Part shown: positions 1-7,581 of the stretch, in pieces | How positions within the stretch are numbered: position 1 is the stretch's first letter | How the letters are laid out: the number at the start of each line of letters is the position of its first letter | Origin: an uncultured Rubrobacteraceae bacterium | GTDB taxonomy: Bacteria; Actinomycetota; Rubrobacteria; Rubrobacterales; Rubrobacteraceae | DNA: 7,581 nucleotides | NCBI GenBank assembly: GCA_902805985.1 | Contig: CADCUW010000106.1 | Span: 1 to 7,581, forward strand | Reading direction: 5' to 3' | Translations under genes and position numbers: made by a program | Notes under the pieces: generated by a model | What the model was told of the DNA's origin: nothing | What the model saw: only the letters and a program-made list of their open reading frames with translations | The model's database searches: none

Positions 1-38
1 CGCCTGTTCTCCCCGTCGATCCATCCTCGACAACGGCT

Positions 39-68
39 ACTATACGAGACGACCCCACAGACTGTCCA
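39..68 (-). promoter_or_regulatory. Sigma-A type promoter facing off the left edge
   Basis: On the minus strand a -35 box TGGACA (68-63, 5 of 6 consensus bases) and a -10 box TATAGT (44-39, 5 of 6) are separated by 18 nt. Transcription would start near 32 and leave the window. A GGGGAG (13-8) lies 8 nt before the left edge, which fits a ribosome site for a gene starting at or just past the edge. A short ATG frame from 24 to 1 is also open but has no spaced ribosome site. The gene itself is not visible. Confidence 0.6.
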
Positions 69-297
69 GGCCACCTGAAGTAGAAGATGAGGCTAATTTT
101 GCAGGACTTTTCAGGGGAGGTTTCGAGATCTCAGGCGTTAGGTTCTGGCTAGATGTGCGGTGCGCGGCCGCCGCTAGCGGGCTTATGTTGTGGTTCGAGA
201 CTGGTGTTCTGGGTCCTATTCGCGTCGTTTGCGGGGGGCGCCGGGCCCGTCGGAAAGAGAACTTACCTAATGCCTGAAGACCTCGAACCTCAAAACC
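69..297. other. Gene-free stretch with repeat blocks
   Basis: About 230 bp lie between the end of the two-helix membrane protein gene and the outward promoter at the left edge. I see no supported coding region. The plus-strand frame opening at 153 runs into the antisense of the membrane protein gene and turns into Arg/Gly-rich shadow sequence. The stretch holds two AGGT-word repeat blocks (112-144 and 265-300), a GC-rich palindromic patch (GCGGCCGC at 164-171, CCGCTAGCGG at 171-180) and a short AT-rich patch near 94-100. No hairpin followed by a T-run was found on either strand. Confidence 0.6.
112..144 (+). repeat. Degenerate AGGT-word repeat, block A
   Basis: Read on the plus strand, AGG words occur at 113, 118, 133 and 140, in units such as TCAGGCG and TTAGGTT. 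These resemble the cleaner TCAGGTY heptads at 6364-6398. Segment 118-143 is a near inverted copy of 265-290. The block is short and degenerate, so common origin with the other blocks is likely but not proven. Confidence 0.45.
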
Positions 298-300
298 TTA
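265..300 (-). repeat. Degenerate AGGT-word repeat, block B
   Basis: Read on the minus strand, AGG words start at 298, 290, 283, 275 and 268, that is spacings of 8, 7, 8 and 7 nt, in units such as TTGAGGT and TCGAGGT. The block begins inside the TAA stop codon (300-298) of the two-helix membrane protein gene. It is inverted relative to block A (112-144) and carries the same kind of unit as the heptad array after metX. Confidence 0.5.
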
Positions 301-546
301 TTCCTCCTCGTCCTTCCACAGAAACCAGTTTATGGCGATCTGGGCGCTCAGGACGGCCAGGAGGAGTGCGAAGACGCCGTTCTGGAGGTCGTGGCTGTAG
401 GCGGTGTAGACGACGAGGGCGCAGGAGATGGCGAGGGCCGCGACGACGAAGAGGAGGGTGACGCCGAGTACGGCGACGCGGAAGGCCCGGCGGACGGGGC
501 CGTCGCGGCGGGCCTCGTCGCGCGGCAGGTCTGCGCCGCGGGCCAC
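298..546 (-). CDS. Small two-helix membrane protein, unknown function
   Basis: An 82-residue protein. The N-terminus (1-23) is hydrophilic and rich in Arg and Asp. Two hydrophobic segments at about 24-47 and 57-77 are long enough to span the membrane, and the tail is a short acidic KDEEE. By the positive-inside rule the Arg-rich N-terminus should be cytoplasmic, which places both ends inside with a small outer loop around SHDLQN. The start is GTG at 546, supported by AAGGA (560-556) with 9 nt spacing. Only 5 nt separate it from the fmdB stop, so the two genes are probably co-transcribed. The stop is TAA at 300-298. I do not recognise the family; it may be a lineage-specific protein. A function linked to FmdB is only suggested by the neighbourhood. 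Confidence 0.75.
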   Translation of the reverse strand: MARGADLPRDEARRDGPVRRAFRVAVLGVTLLFVVAALAISCALVVYTAYSHDLQNGVFALLLAVLSAQIAINWFLWKDEEE

Positions 547-551
547 GAGGG

Positions 552-857
552 TCAGTCCTTTGTTCCGGAGGATTTAGACGACGCCGCGGGTTTATCCGAG
601 GACTTCTCCGCGGGCTTCTTCTCTTTAGTGTCCGACTTGGAGTCGCCGTTTGTGGATGCTGCGGGCTCCTTGGGACCCTTCTTGCTGTTGTAGTCCGTGG
701 AGTAGAAGCCAGAGCCCTTGAAGGAGATGCCGACCGGCTGGAGGACCTTGCGGACCGGGGCCCCGCACTCGATGCAGGTGGTCAGGGGGTCGTCGGACAT
801 CTTCTGCATCACGTCGAAGACGTGATCGTTCTCGCACTTGTACTCGTAGATCGGCAT
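552..857 (-). CDS. FmdB-family zinc ribbon protein
   Basis: A 101-residue protein opening with MPIYEYKC, the hallmark of the FmdB/CxxC_CXXC_SSSS regulatory-protein family of small zinc ribbons. The likely zinc ligands are Cys8, His12, Cys28 and Cys31. The first knuckle is C-x3-H instead of the commoner CxxCGH, a variant I associate with actinobacterial members. The conserved FKGSGFYSTDY follows at 46-56. Residues 57-101 form a low-complexity, probably disordered tail rich in Lys, Ser, Ala, Pro and Glu. Family members are annotated as putative regulators after FmdB of methylotrophs, but the biochemical role is not settled. The start is ATG at 857 with GGAGG (866-862) only 4 nt upstream, which is short but usable. 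A TATAAT promoter lies about 35 nt upstream, and the small membrane protein gene follows after 5 nt. Confidence 0.9.
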   Translation of the reverse strand: MPIYEYKCENDHVFDVMQKMSDDPLTTCIECGAPVRKVLQPVGISFKGSGFYSTDYNSKKGPKEPAASTNGDSKSDTKEKKPAEKSSDKPAASSKSSGTKD

Positions 858-890
858 CCGGCCTCCATCTGACAGCTCGCAACGGAGGGA

Positions 891-919
891 ATTATACCGC
901 CCGGGAGATGTTTGGTCCG
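891..919 (-). promoter_or_regulatory. Promoter with perfect TATAAT -10 for fmdB
   Basis: On the minus strand a perfect -10 box TATAAT lies at 896-891, striking in this GC-rich context. At 17 nt spacing the -35 position (919-914) reads CGGACC, only 3 of 6 matches to TTGACA. Transcription should start near 884, giving a leader of about 27 nt before the fmdB ATG at 857. It would serve fmdB and the small membrane protein gene behind it. Confidence 0.65.
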
Positions 920-922
920 CCG

Positions 923-1201
923 CTACTCGGGCCGGCGGCGCGGGTCGAGCTCGCCGGAGCCGAAGTCCTCCCTCATGTTCTCGTGGGCCGATTCGAGGAG
1001 CTTGGGGTTCTGCAAGATCTCCTCTACCTCTGCCGGCGAGGCGTTGCGGCGCACGTACTCCTCTTGCGTCACCTCACGCAGGCTCGCGCCCTCCCCGATC
1101 CTGTGCACGATGTACCCGACGACCCTCTCCTCCCGCGCGGAGCGTTTGTTCGTGCTGAACAACCGCTGCCAGAAGGACCGTTTCTCCTGCTCCTCGGCCA
1201 T
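923..1201 (-). CDS. Conserved-looking 92-residue protein, unknown function
   Basis: A soluble, highly charged 92-residue protein with no membrane segment, signal peptide or cysteine. The N-terminus (1-26) is rich in Lys, Arg and Glu. The middle (27-80) looks like several short amphipathic helices: VVGYIVHRI at 27-35, LREVTQEEYV at 41-50, SPAEVEEIL at 55-63 and PKLLESAHENM at 66-76. The tail is Asp/Pro/Arg-rich. The start is ATG at 1201 with GAGGAG (1214-1209) and 7 nt spacing; the stop is TAG at 925-923. It has its own promoter (1252-1281) and stands apart from both the amino-acid operon and fmdB. I do not recognise the family. The good ribosome site, promoter and codon pattern argue that it is a real gene. 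Confidence 0.75.
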   Translation of the reverse strand: MAEEQEKRSFWQRLFSTNKRSAREERVVGYIVHRIGEGASLREVTQEEYVRRNASPAEVEEILQNPKLLESAHENMREDFGSGELDPRRRPE

Positions 1202-1208
1202 GACCGTA

Positions 1209-1214
1209 CTCCTC
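1209..1214 (-). promoter_or_regulatory. Ribosome binding site of the 92-residue protein
   Basis: GAGGAG on the minus strand lies 7 nt before the ATG at 1201. This supports that start for an otherwise unrecognised gene. Confidence 0.65.
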
Positions 1215-1251
1215 TCGTCCCGTCTCGGGGACAGCGCCCGCCACGGCCTCC

Positions 1252-1281
1252 AGTATAGCGAGTCGTGGCGCCCGGCATCAA
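1252..1281 (-). promoter_or_regulatory. Sigma-A type promoter for the 92-residue protein gene
   Basis: On the minus strand TTGATG (1281-1276, 4 of 6 matches to TTGACA) and TATACT (1257-1252, 5 of 6 matches to TATAAT) are spaced by 18 nt. The -35 box begins 3 nt after the GNAT stop codon. Transcription would start near 1245, leaving a leader of about 44 nt before the ATG at 1201. It implies that this gene can be expressed independently of the upstream operon. Confidence 0.6.
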
Positions 1282-1284
1282 AAA

Positions 1285-1770
1285 CTACGTCCCGGTCGCC
1301 AGCTCATCGAGCGCCGCGCCGGTCAGCCGGTAGACCGTCCAGTCGTCCATGGCAACCGCCCCGAGCTTCTCGTAGAATCCGATAGAGGGCGCGTTCCAGT
1401 CGAGGACCCACCACTCGAGCCGGCCGCACCCGCGCTCCCTGGCGAGTCGCGCCAGCTGGACCAGCAGCCTTTTCCCGATCCCGGCGCCCCGGAACTCGGG
1501 GCGCACGTACAGGTCTTCCAGATAGATCCCGGGCTTGCCGAGGAACGTCGAGAAGTTGTGGAAGAACAGCGCGAAGCCGGCCGGGACCCCGTCGTGCTCC
1601 CCGATCAGGACCTCCGCGTACCGGCGCCCTCCGAAGAGATTCTCCCGCAACCCCTCCTCCGTCGCCACGACCTCGCGGGAGAGCTTCTCGTACTCGGCGA
1701 GCTCCCGGATAAGCGAGAGGATGAGCGGGACGTCCGCCTCGGACGCCTCGCGAACCCGAGTGCCTGACAC
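1285..1770 (-). CDS. GNAT acetyltransferase, spermidine/diamine acetyltransferase-like
   Basis: A 161-residue single-domain GNAT enzyme expected to transfer acetyl from acetyl-CoA to a primary amine in the cytoplasm. It closely follows the SSAT (SAT1/SAT2) pattern: an N-terminal VREA..AD.P.IL.LI.ELA.YEKL, YLEDLYV at 83-89 (Glu85 matching the SSAT substrate-side acid), the acetyl-CoA loop RGAGIG at 94-99, WNAPSIGFY at 125-133 and LGA at 136-138. Tyr133 aligns with the catalytic Tyr of SSAT. Family substrates include polyamines and thialysine; which one applies here cannot be read from sequence. The start is GTG at 1770, the only option because the in-frame TAG of asd lies 6 nt upstream. There is no spaced ribosome site, so translation probably couples to asd termination. 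It is the last gene of the operon; the stop is TAG at 1287-1285. Confidence 0.85.
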   Translation of the reverse strand: MSGTRVREASEADVPLILSLIRELAEYEKLSREVVATEEGLRENLFGGRRYAEVLIGEHDGVPAGFALFFHNFSTFLGKPGIYLEDLYVRPEFRGAGIGKRLLVQLARLARERGCGRLEWWVLDWNAPSIGFYEKLGAVAMDDWTVYRLTGAALDELATGT

Positions 1771-1776
1771 CCTTGC

Positions 1777-2742
1777 CTAGACGCGGACGCCGACGAGCTC
1801 TTCGGCGATCTGGACGGCGTTTGTCGCCGCGCCCTTGAGCAGGTTGTCCGAGACGCACCAGTACTGCACGACGTTGCCCTCAACGCGCACGCGGCCCACG
1901 AGCGTGTTCGGATCACCGGCCGCCTCGAGCGGCGTCGGGAAGTCGTCCGCGTCGCCGGAGAAGGTTACGCCAGGGGCAGCGCGGAACGCTTCGAGGACAT
2001 CTTCGAGGTTCGCCTCGCGTCCGAGCTCGACGTAGACGCTCTCGGAGTGGCCTGTATGAACGGGGATGCGGACCGCGGTCGCGTGGACTTCGAGGTCGGG
2101 GAGGCCCATGATCTTGCGGGTCTCCAGGCGCATCTTTGTCTCTTCGGTGGTGTACCCGTCGTCGCCAACACCCCCGATAAGCGGGATGGCGTTGCGGTCT
2201 ATGGGCTTGGGATAGACGCCTTCGCGCCCGTCTTCGAGCGCCTCCACCCCGCCCCGGCCCGAGCCGGAGACCGCCTGGTAGGTCGAGACGACCACCTTCT
2301 CTAGTCCGAACTCGCGCGAGAGCGGGGCGAGCGTCACGACCATCTGGATCGTGGAGCAGTTGGCGTTGGCGATCAGGCCGTCGTGGTCCGTGGCCGCCTC
2401 CGCGTTGACCTCGGGCACGACGAGCGGCACGTCGGGGTCCAGCCTGAAGTCGCTGCCGTTGTCTATGACGACCGCGCCCCGTGAGATGGCCTCCCCCGCG
2501 AGCTGGACCGCGGCACCCTTCTCGCCCTCGGTGCCGGCGAAGAAGGCGATATCAACACCCTCAAACGCCTCGGGCTCCGCCACCCCGACGTCGAACTCCT
2601 CGCCGGCGAGCGTCGCGGTCCTGGCGCTGCGAGCGAGTATTCGGAGGTCCTTCAGGGGGAAGTTTCGGCGCCTGAGCTCGGCGACGATCCGGTCCCCGAC
2701 CAGTCCCGCCCCAACCACTGCCACCGTGTATCCTTCGTCCAT
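1777..2742 (-). CDS. asd: Aspartate-semialdehyde dehydrogenase
   Basis: A 321-residue enzyme that reduces 4-aspartyl phosphate to aspartate 4-semialdehyde with NADPH, step two of the aspartate family pathway. The Rossmann motif GAGLVG is at 11-16. The nucleophile Cys129 lies in NANCST (126-131), and STYQAVSG at 153-160 carries the conserved Gln156. The substrate and acid-base residues Arg225 and His232 lie in RIPVHTGHSES (225-235). The C-terminal DNLLKGAATNAVQIAE (299-314) is typical, and the length fits the shorter Gram-positive-type Asd (usually about 330-350). The start is ATG at 2742 with AGGGAGG (2754-2748) at 5 nt spacing. It follows hom after 21 nt and ends with TAG at 1779-1777, 6 nt before the GNAT start in the same reading frame. 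Its position completes the aspartate-to-homoserine steps within the operon. Confidence 0.96.
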   Translation of the reverse strand: MDEGYTVAVVGAGLVGDRIVAELRRRNFPLKDLRILARSARTATLAGEEFDVGVAEPEAFEGVDIAFFAGTEGEKGAAVQLAGEAISRGAVVIDNGSDFRLDPDVPLVVPEVNAEAATDHDGLIANANCSTIQMVVTLAPLSREFGLEKVVVSTYQAVSGSGRGGVEALEDGREGVYPKPIDRNAIPLIGGVGDDGYTTEETKMRLETRKIMGLPDLEVHATAVRIPVHTGHSESVYVELGREANLEDVLEAFRAAPGVTFSGDADDFPTPLEAAGDPNTLVGRVRVEGNVVQYWCVSDNLLKGAATNAVQIAEELVGVRV

Positions 2743-2747
2743 CTCAG

Positions 2748-2754
2748 CCTCCCT
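2748..2754 (-). promoter_or_regulatory. Ribosome binding site of asd
   Basis: AGGGAGG on the minus strand with 5 nt before the ATG at 2742. It lies in the 21-nt gap after the tandem TAA TAG stops of hom, so asd can initiate on its own. Confidence 0.7.
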
Positions 2755-2763
2755 TTCGGTCTA

Positions 2764-3833
2764 TTAGTCGTCTTTGAGCGCCCTGTGGGCGATGTCCAGC
2801 AGATCCCAGACCACCCCGCTCGCGGTGCGCTCGGGGCCCGCGCCCGGGCCGCGCACGGTGAGGGTAACATCCGAGTAGCGGCGCGTGCGGAAGTCGAAGA
2901 CGTTCTCGGGGCCGCTTATGGGACCGAACGGGCTCTCGACCGGGGTCTCCGCGAGGCCGACCGTCACGGGACCTTCCTTCGGGATGCTCGTCAGGTAGCG
3001 GAGCATGTGGTGGTCTTTCACCGCCTTCATGCGGGCGGCGAACGCCTCGTCGTGGTCCGGGAGGCGGGCCATGAACTCGTCCAGGCGGACGTCTTCGAGG
3101 CCCTCGGGGACGAGGGACTCGTACGGGATCTCCTCCGGTTCGATCCGGCGCCTCATCATCCGGGCCAGGATGATCGCCTTTCTGGCAACGTCGAGCCCCG
3201 AGAGGTCGTCGCGGGGGTCCGGCTCGGCGTAGTGGAGCTCGACCGCCTCGCGGACGGCCTCCGAGAACGAACGGCCGGCCTCGACCGCGCTCATCACGAA
3301 GCCCAACGTTCCGCTGGGGCTGGCCTGTATCTCCAGGATCTCATCACCCGTCTCGATCAGACCGCCAAGGGTCGAGATGATAGGCATCCCGGCGCCTACG
3401 GTGGCCTCGTGCCAGAGCCTGTCGGGCACCTCATTGACGAGCCGCTCGTACTCGGCCGTGCTCCCCGAGAGCGGCCCCTTATTGGAGAGCACGAGGTAAG
3501 ACCCGTTCTCTATCCCGAGCAGATCGAGGTCGAACGTCCCCCCGTGAACCGCGACGTCAACCACGACCCGCGTGAAGCCTGGCTCTGGCTCCGAACGCAG
3601 GACGTCTTCAAGCGGCACCGTGCCGAGCTCGGAGAGGCGGCCGCCGTCCTCCTTCAGCCTGACGGCCTGGGGCAGCAGGTCCTCGCCTACAAGCGCCCCC
3701 GAGGTGTCCGAGACGGCGCGGTAGCGGACCTCGACGCCGCGGCGTTCGAGCAGGCGTTTGCGTTCTTCGAGCACGATCTGGGCGACCGCGCGACCGACGT
3801 GGCCGAGCCCGATCTGGACGATCTCGAGCCGCC

Positions 3834-3837
<4 letters not shown>
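2764..3837 (-). CDS. hom: Homoserine dehydrogenase, ThrA/HOM6 type without ACT domain
   Basis: A 357-residue enzyme that reduces aspartate 4-semialdehyde to homoserine with NAD(P)H. The nucleotide-binding motif GLGHVG is at 10-15, with NKGPL at 119-123 (Lys120), HEATVGAG at 143-150 and SGTLGF at 175-180. The signature EPDPRDDLSGLDVARK at 205-220 contains the catalytic acid Asp216 and Lys220. GPGAG at 330-334 and TASGV at 338-342 close the domain. The signature and the C-terminal layout match the dehydrogenase half of E. coli ThrA and yeast HOM6, not the roughly 430-residue actinobacterial Hom with a C-terminal ACT domain, which is absent here. The start is TTG at 3837, overlapping the kinase stop in TTGA, with GAGGAGG (3848-3842) 4 nt upstream. 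The frame stays open to 4518, but that stretch is antisense-like low-complexity Arg/Gly shadow of the kinase gene. It ends with tandem stops TAA TAG. Confidence 0.93.
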
Positions 3838-6391
<2,554 letters not shown>

Positions 6392-6398
<7 letters not shown>

Positions 6399-7528
6399 TT
6401 GGTCATGAACGGTTTTACCGCCTCCGTGAGTTCGGTCCAGTCTTTGAGGAAGGCGTCGTGGCCGCTTAGAGTGACTATCTCGGCGTAGCGGGCGTTGGCG
6501 CCGGCGTTGCCGGCCCTCTCCGCCGTGTCCCTGACCTCGTTTGCGGGGAAGAGCCAGTCGCTGGTGATGCCGACGAAGAGGAGGTCGGCCGAGGCGCGGG
6601 AGAGTGCTTCCTCTTCGGAGTCGTAGCCCTTCGCGACGTCGTAGAGGTCCATGGCGCGGCTCAGGTAGAGGTAGGAGTTGGCGTCGAAGCGGCCGACGAG
6701 GTCGCGGCCCTGGTAGTGGAGGTAGCTCTCTATCTCGAACCGGCCGCCGAACTCCGGGTAGAGCGCGGGGCGTCCGGCGGGCCTGCGGCCGAAGCGTTCC
6801 CACTGGCCGGCGGCGCTCTGGTAGGTCATCATGCCGGCCGTGCGGGCGATGGCGAGGCCCTCGTCAGGGCTCCTTCCCGTACCGTAGTACGAGCCGTTCT
6901 GCCAGTCCGGGTCGGCCATGATGGCGCGGCGCCCGATCTCGCTCATCCCGACGCCCTGCGGACCTAGAGCCCCCGTCGCCGCCACGGGCGCGGCCTTCTC
7001 GACGAAGTCCGGGAACTCGACGGCCCACTCCAAGGCCTGCTGGCCGCCGATGGAGCCACCGATGACGAGTGCCAGGCGGCGCACGCCGAGGCCATCGAGC
7101 AGGCGCTTTTGGGCGCGGACCATGTCCCGGATCGTGACGACCGGGAAGTTCGCGCCGTACGTCTCCCCGGTCTCGGGGTCGACAGAGGCCGGGCCCGTGC
7201 TGCCCGCGCAGCCGCCGAGGACGTTCGAGCAGACGACAAAGTATTCTTCGGTGTCTATGGGCCGCCCCGGGCCGATCATCGGGTCCCACCAACCGCCGCG
7301 CCGGTGGCCGGCCGAGGGTCCCCCCGCCGCGTGCGAGTCGCCCGTCAGGGCGTGCGTCAGCAGCACGACGTTGTCCGCGCGTCCGTTCAGGACGCCCCAC
7401 GTCTCGTAGGCGAGGGTCACGTCGGCGAGGTTTCCGCCAAGCTCGGGCTCGAACGAGCCGATGGCGTGGTGGTGGATGCCGGGAAGGGCCGGGGCCTGGC
7501 TAGCGCCGGCCCCCGGGTCTAGTGTCAT
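6392..7528 (-). CDS. metX: Homoserine O-acetyltransferase
   Basis: A 378-residue alpha/beta-hydrolase-fold enzyme that acylates homoserine, committing it to methionine. The N-terminal LAYETWG is at 39-45 and LLTHALTGDSHA at 56-67. GGCAGSTGPASVDP (105-118) is the family substrate-loop signature. VIGGSIGGQQALEW (155-168) holds the nucleophile Ser159, and the triad is completed by Asp324 (ITSDWLFP) and His357 (SGHDAFL). Length and motifs fit MetX. Acetyl rather than succinyl specificity is inferred mainly from the adjacent metY, which uses O-acetylhomoserine; the MetX fold includes some succinyltransferases. The annotated start is ATG at 7528, but the strong AAGGAGG lies 17 nt upstream, so an in-frame CTG at 7534 (11 nt spacing) is possible. 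It is the first visible gene of the operon; the stop is TGA at 6394-6392. Confidence 0.95.
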
Positions 7529-7581
7529 ACTCAGCGGTAATACAGCCTCCTTCTCTCTCGTCGGGTCCTACGCCTCGGCGT
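7529..7581 (-). promoter_or_regulatory. Partial metX leader with distant ribosome site
   Basis: Only 53 nt of the leader are visible. On the minus strand AAGGAGG lies at 7552-7546. A small inverted repeat, ACGC-CGAG-GCGT, sits exactly at the window edge (7581-7570). No -10 or -35 pair is visible, so the operon promoter and any riboswitch must lie beyond the right edge. The hairpin may be the 3' end of a larger leader structure, but that cannot be decided here. Confidence 0.35.

Noticed and set aside
164..180. GC-rich palindromes GCGGCCGC and CCGCTAGCGG as a terminator
   Set aside because: The palindromes leave almost no loop and no T-run follows on either strand.
189..205. tRNA T-arm-like motif GGTTCGAGAC
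   Set aside because: The T stem fails after one or two wobble pairs, and no acceptor, D or anticodon arm can be built around it.
153..461. Plus-strand frame of 102 codons starting in the left gene-free stretch
   Set aside because: Its second half is the antisense of the membrane protein gene and is almost pure Arg/Gly. The first half has no ribosome site and no recognisable feature beyond a chance hydrophobic patch.
1280..1310. Terminator at the end of the GNAT gene (TTTTT at 1284-1280 on the minus strand)
   Set aside because: No stable stem directly precedes the T-run; the nearest small stem (GCTC-GAT-GAGC) is about 20 nt away. The T-run instead overlaps the -35 region of the next promoter.

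Overview
The window is high-GC bacterial DNA with ATG, GTG and TTG starts, GGAGG-type ribosome sites and promoters of the ordinary sigma-70/sigma-A kind. All nine genes lie on the minus strand. Codon use, the style of the proteins and a FmdB zinc ribbon of the C-x3-H type fit an actinobacterium, and my best guess is Rubrobacter or a relative. That assignment is recognition, not a database result.

Right side (about 7528 down to 1285): a compact operon read right to left, metX - metY - aspartate kinase - homoserine dehydrogenase - asd - GNAT acetyltransferase. Gaps are 45 nt, 4-nt overlap, 4-nt overlap, 21 nt and 6 nt. The first five genes encode every step from aspartate to homocysteine: aspartate to aspartyl phosphate (kinase), to aspartate semialdehyde (Asd), to homoserine (Hom), to O-acetylhomoserine (MetX), to homocysteine with sulfide (MetY). 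The kinase and dehydrogenase are of the ThrA/LysC and ThrA/HOM6 types. They sit in the same order as in the fused ThrA enzyme but are split by an overlapping stop/start. The kinase has a shortened regulatory region and the dehydrogenase has no ACT domain, so this looks like a methionine-dedicated branch set. The last gene is a spermidine/diamine acetyltransferase-like GNAT.

Middle (1284 down to 298): a good promoter just after the GNAT gene drives a 92-residue protein I do not recognise. A second promoter with a perfect TATAAT drives fmdB (zinc ribbon with a Lys/Ser/Ala-rich tail). A two-helix membrane protein follows fmdB after 5 nt.

Left (297 to 1): no gene is supported. The stretch holds two degenerate repeat blocks built on an AGGT word with 7-8 bp spacing. 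They are related to a clear heptanucleotide tandem repeat between metX and metY, and the two left blocks are inverted with respect to each other. At the far left is a near-consensus minus-strand promoter with a possible ribosome site, pointing to a gene just outside the window. No RNA gene, insertion sequence, CRISPR array or convincing intrinsic terminator was seen. I see no wholly new system. The unusual points are the operon's completeness, the split ThrA-like pair with reduced allosteric domains, and the heptad repeats.
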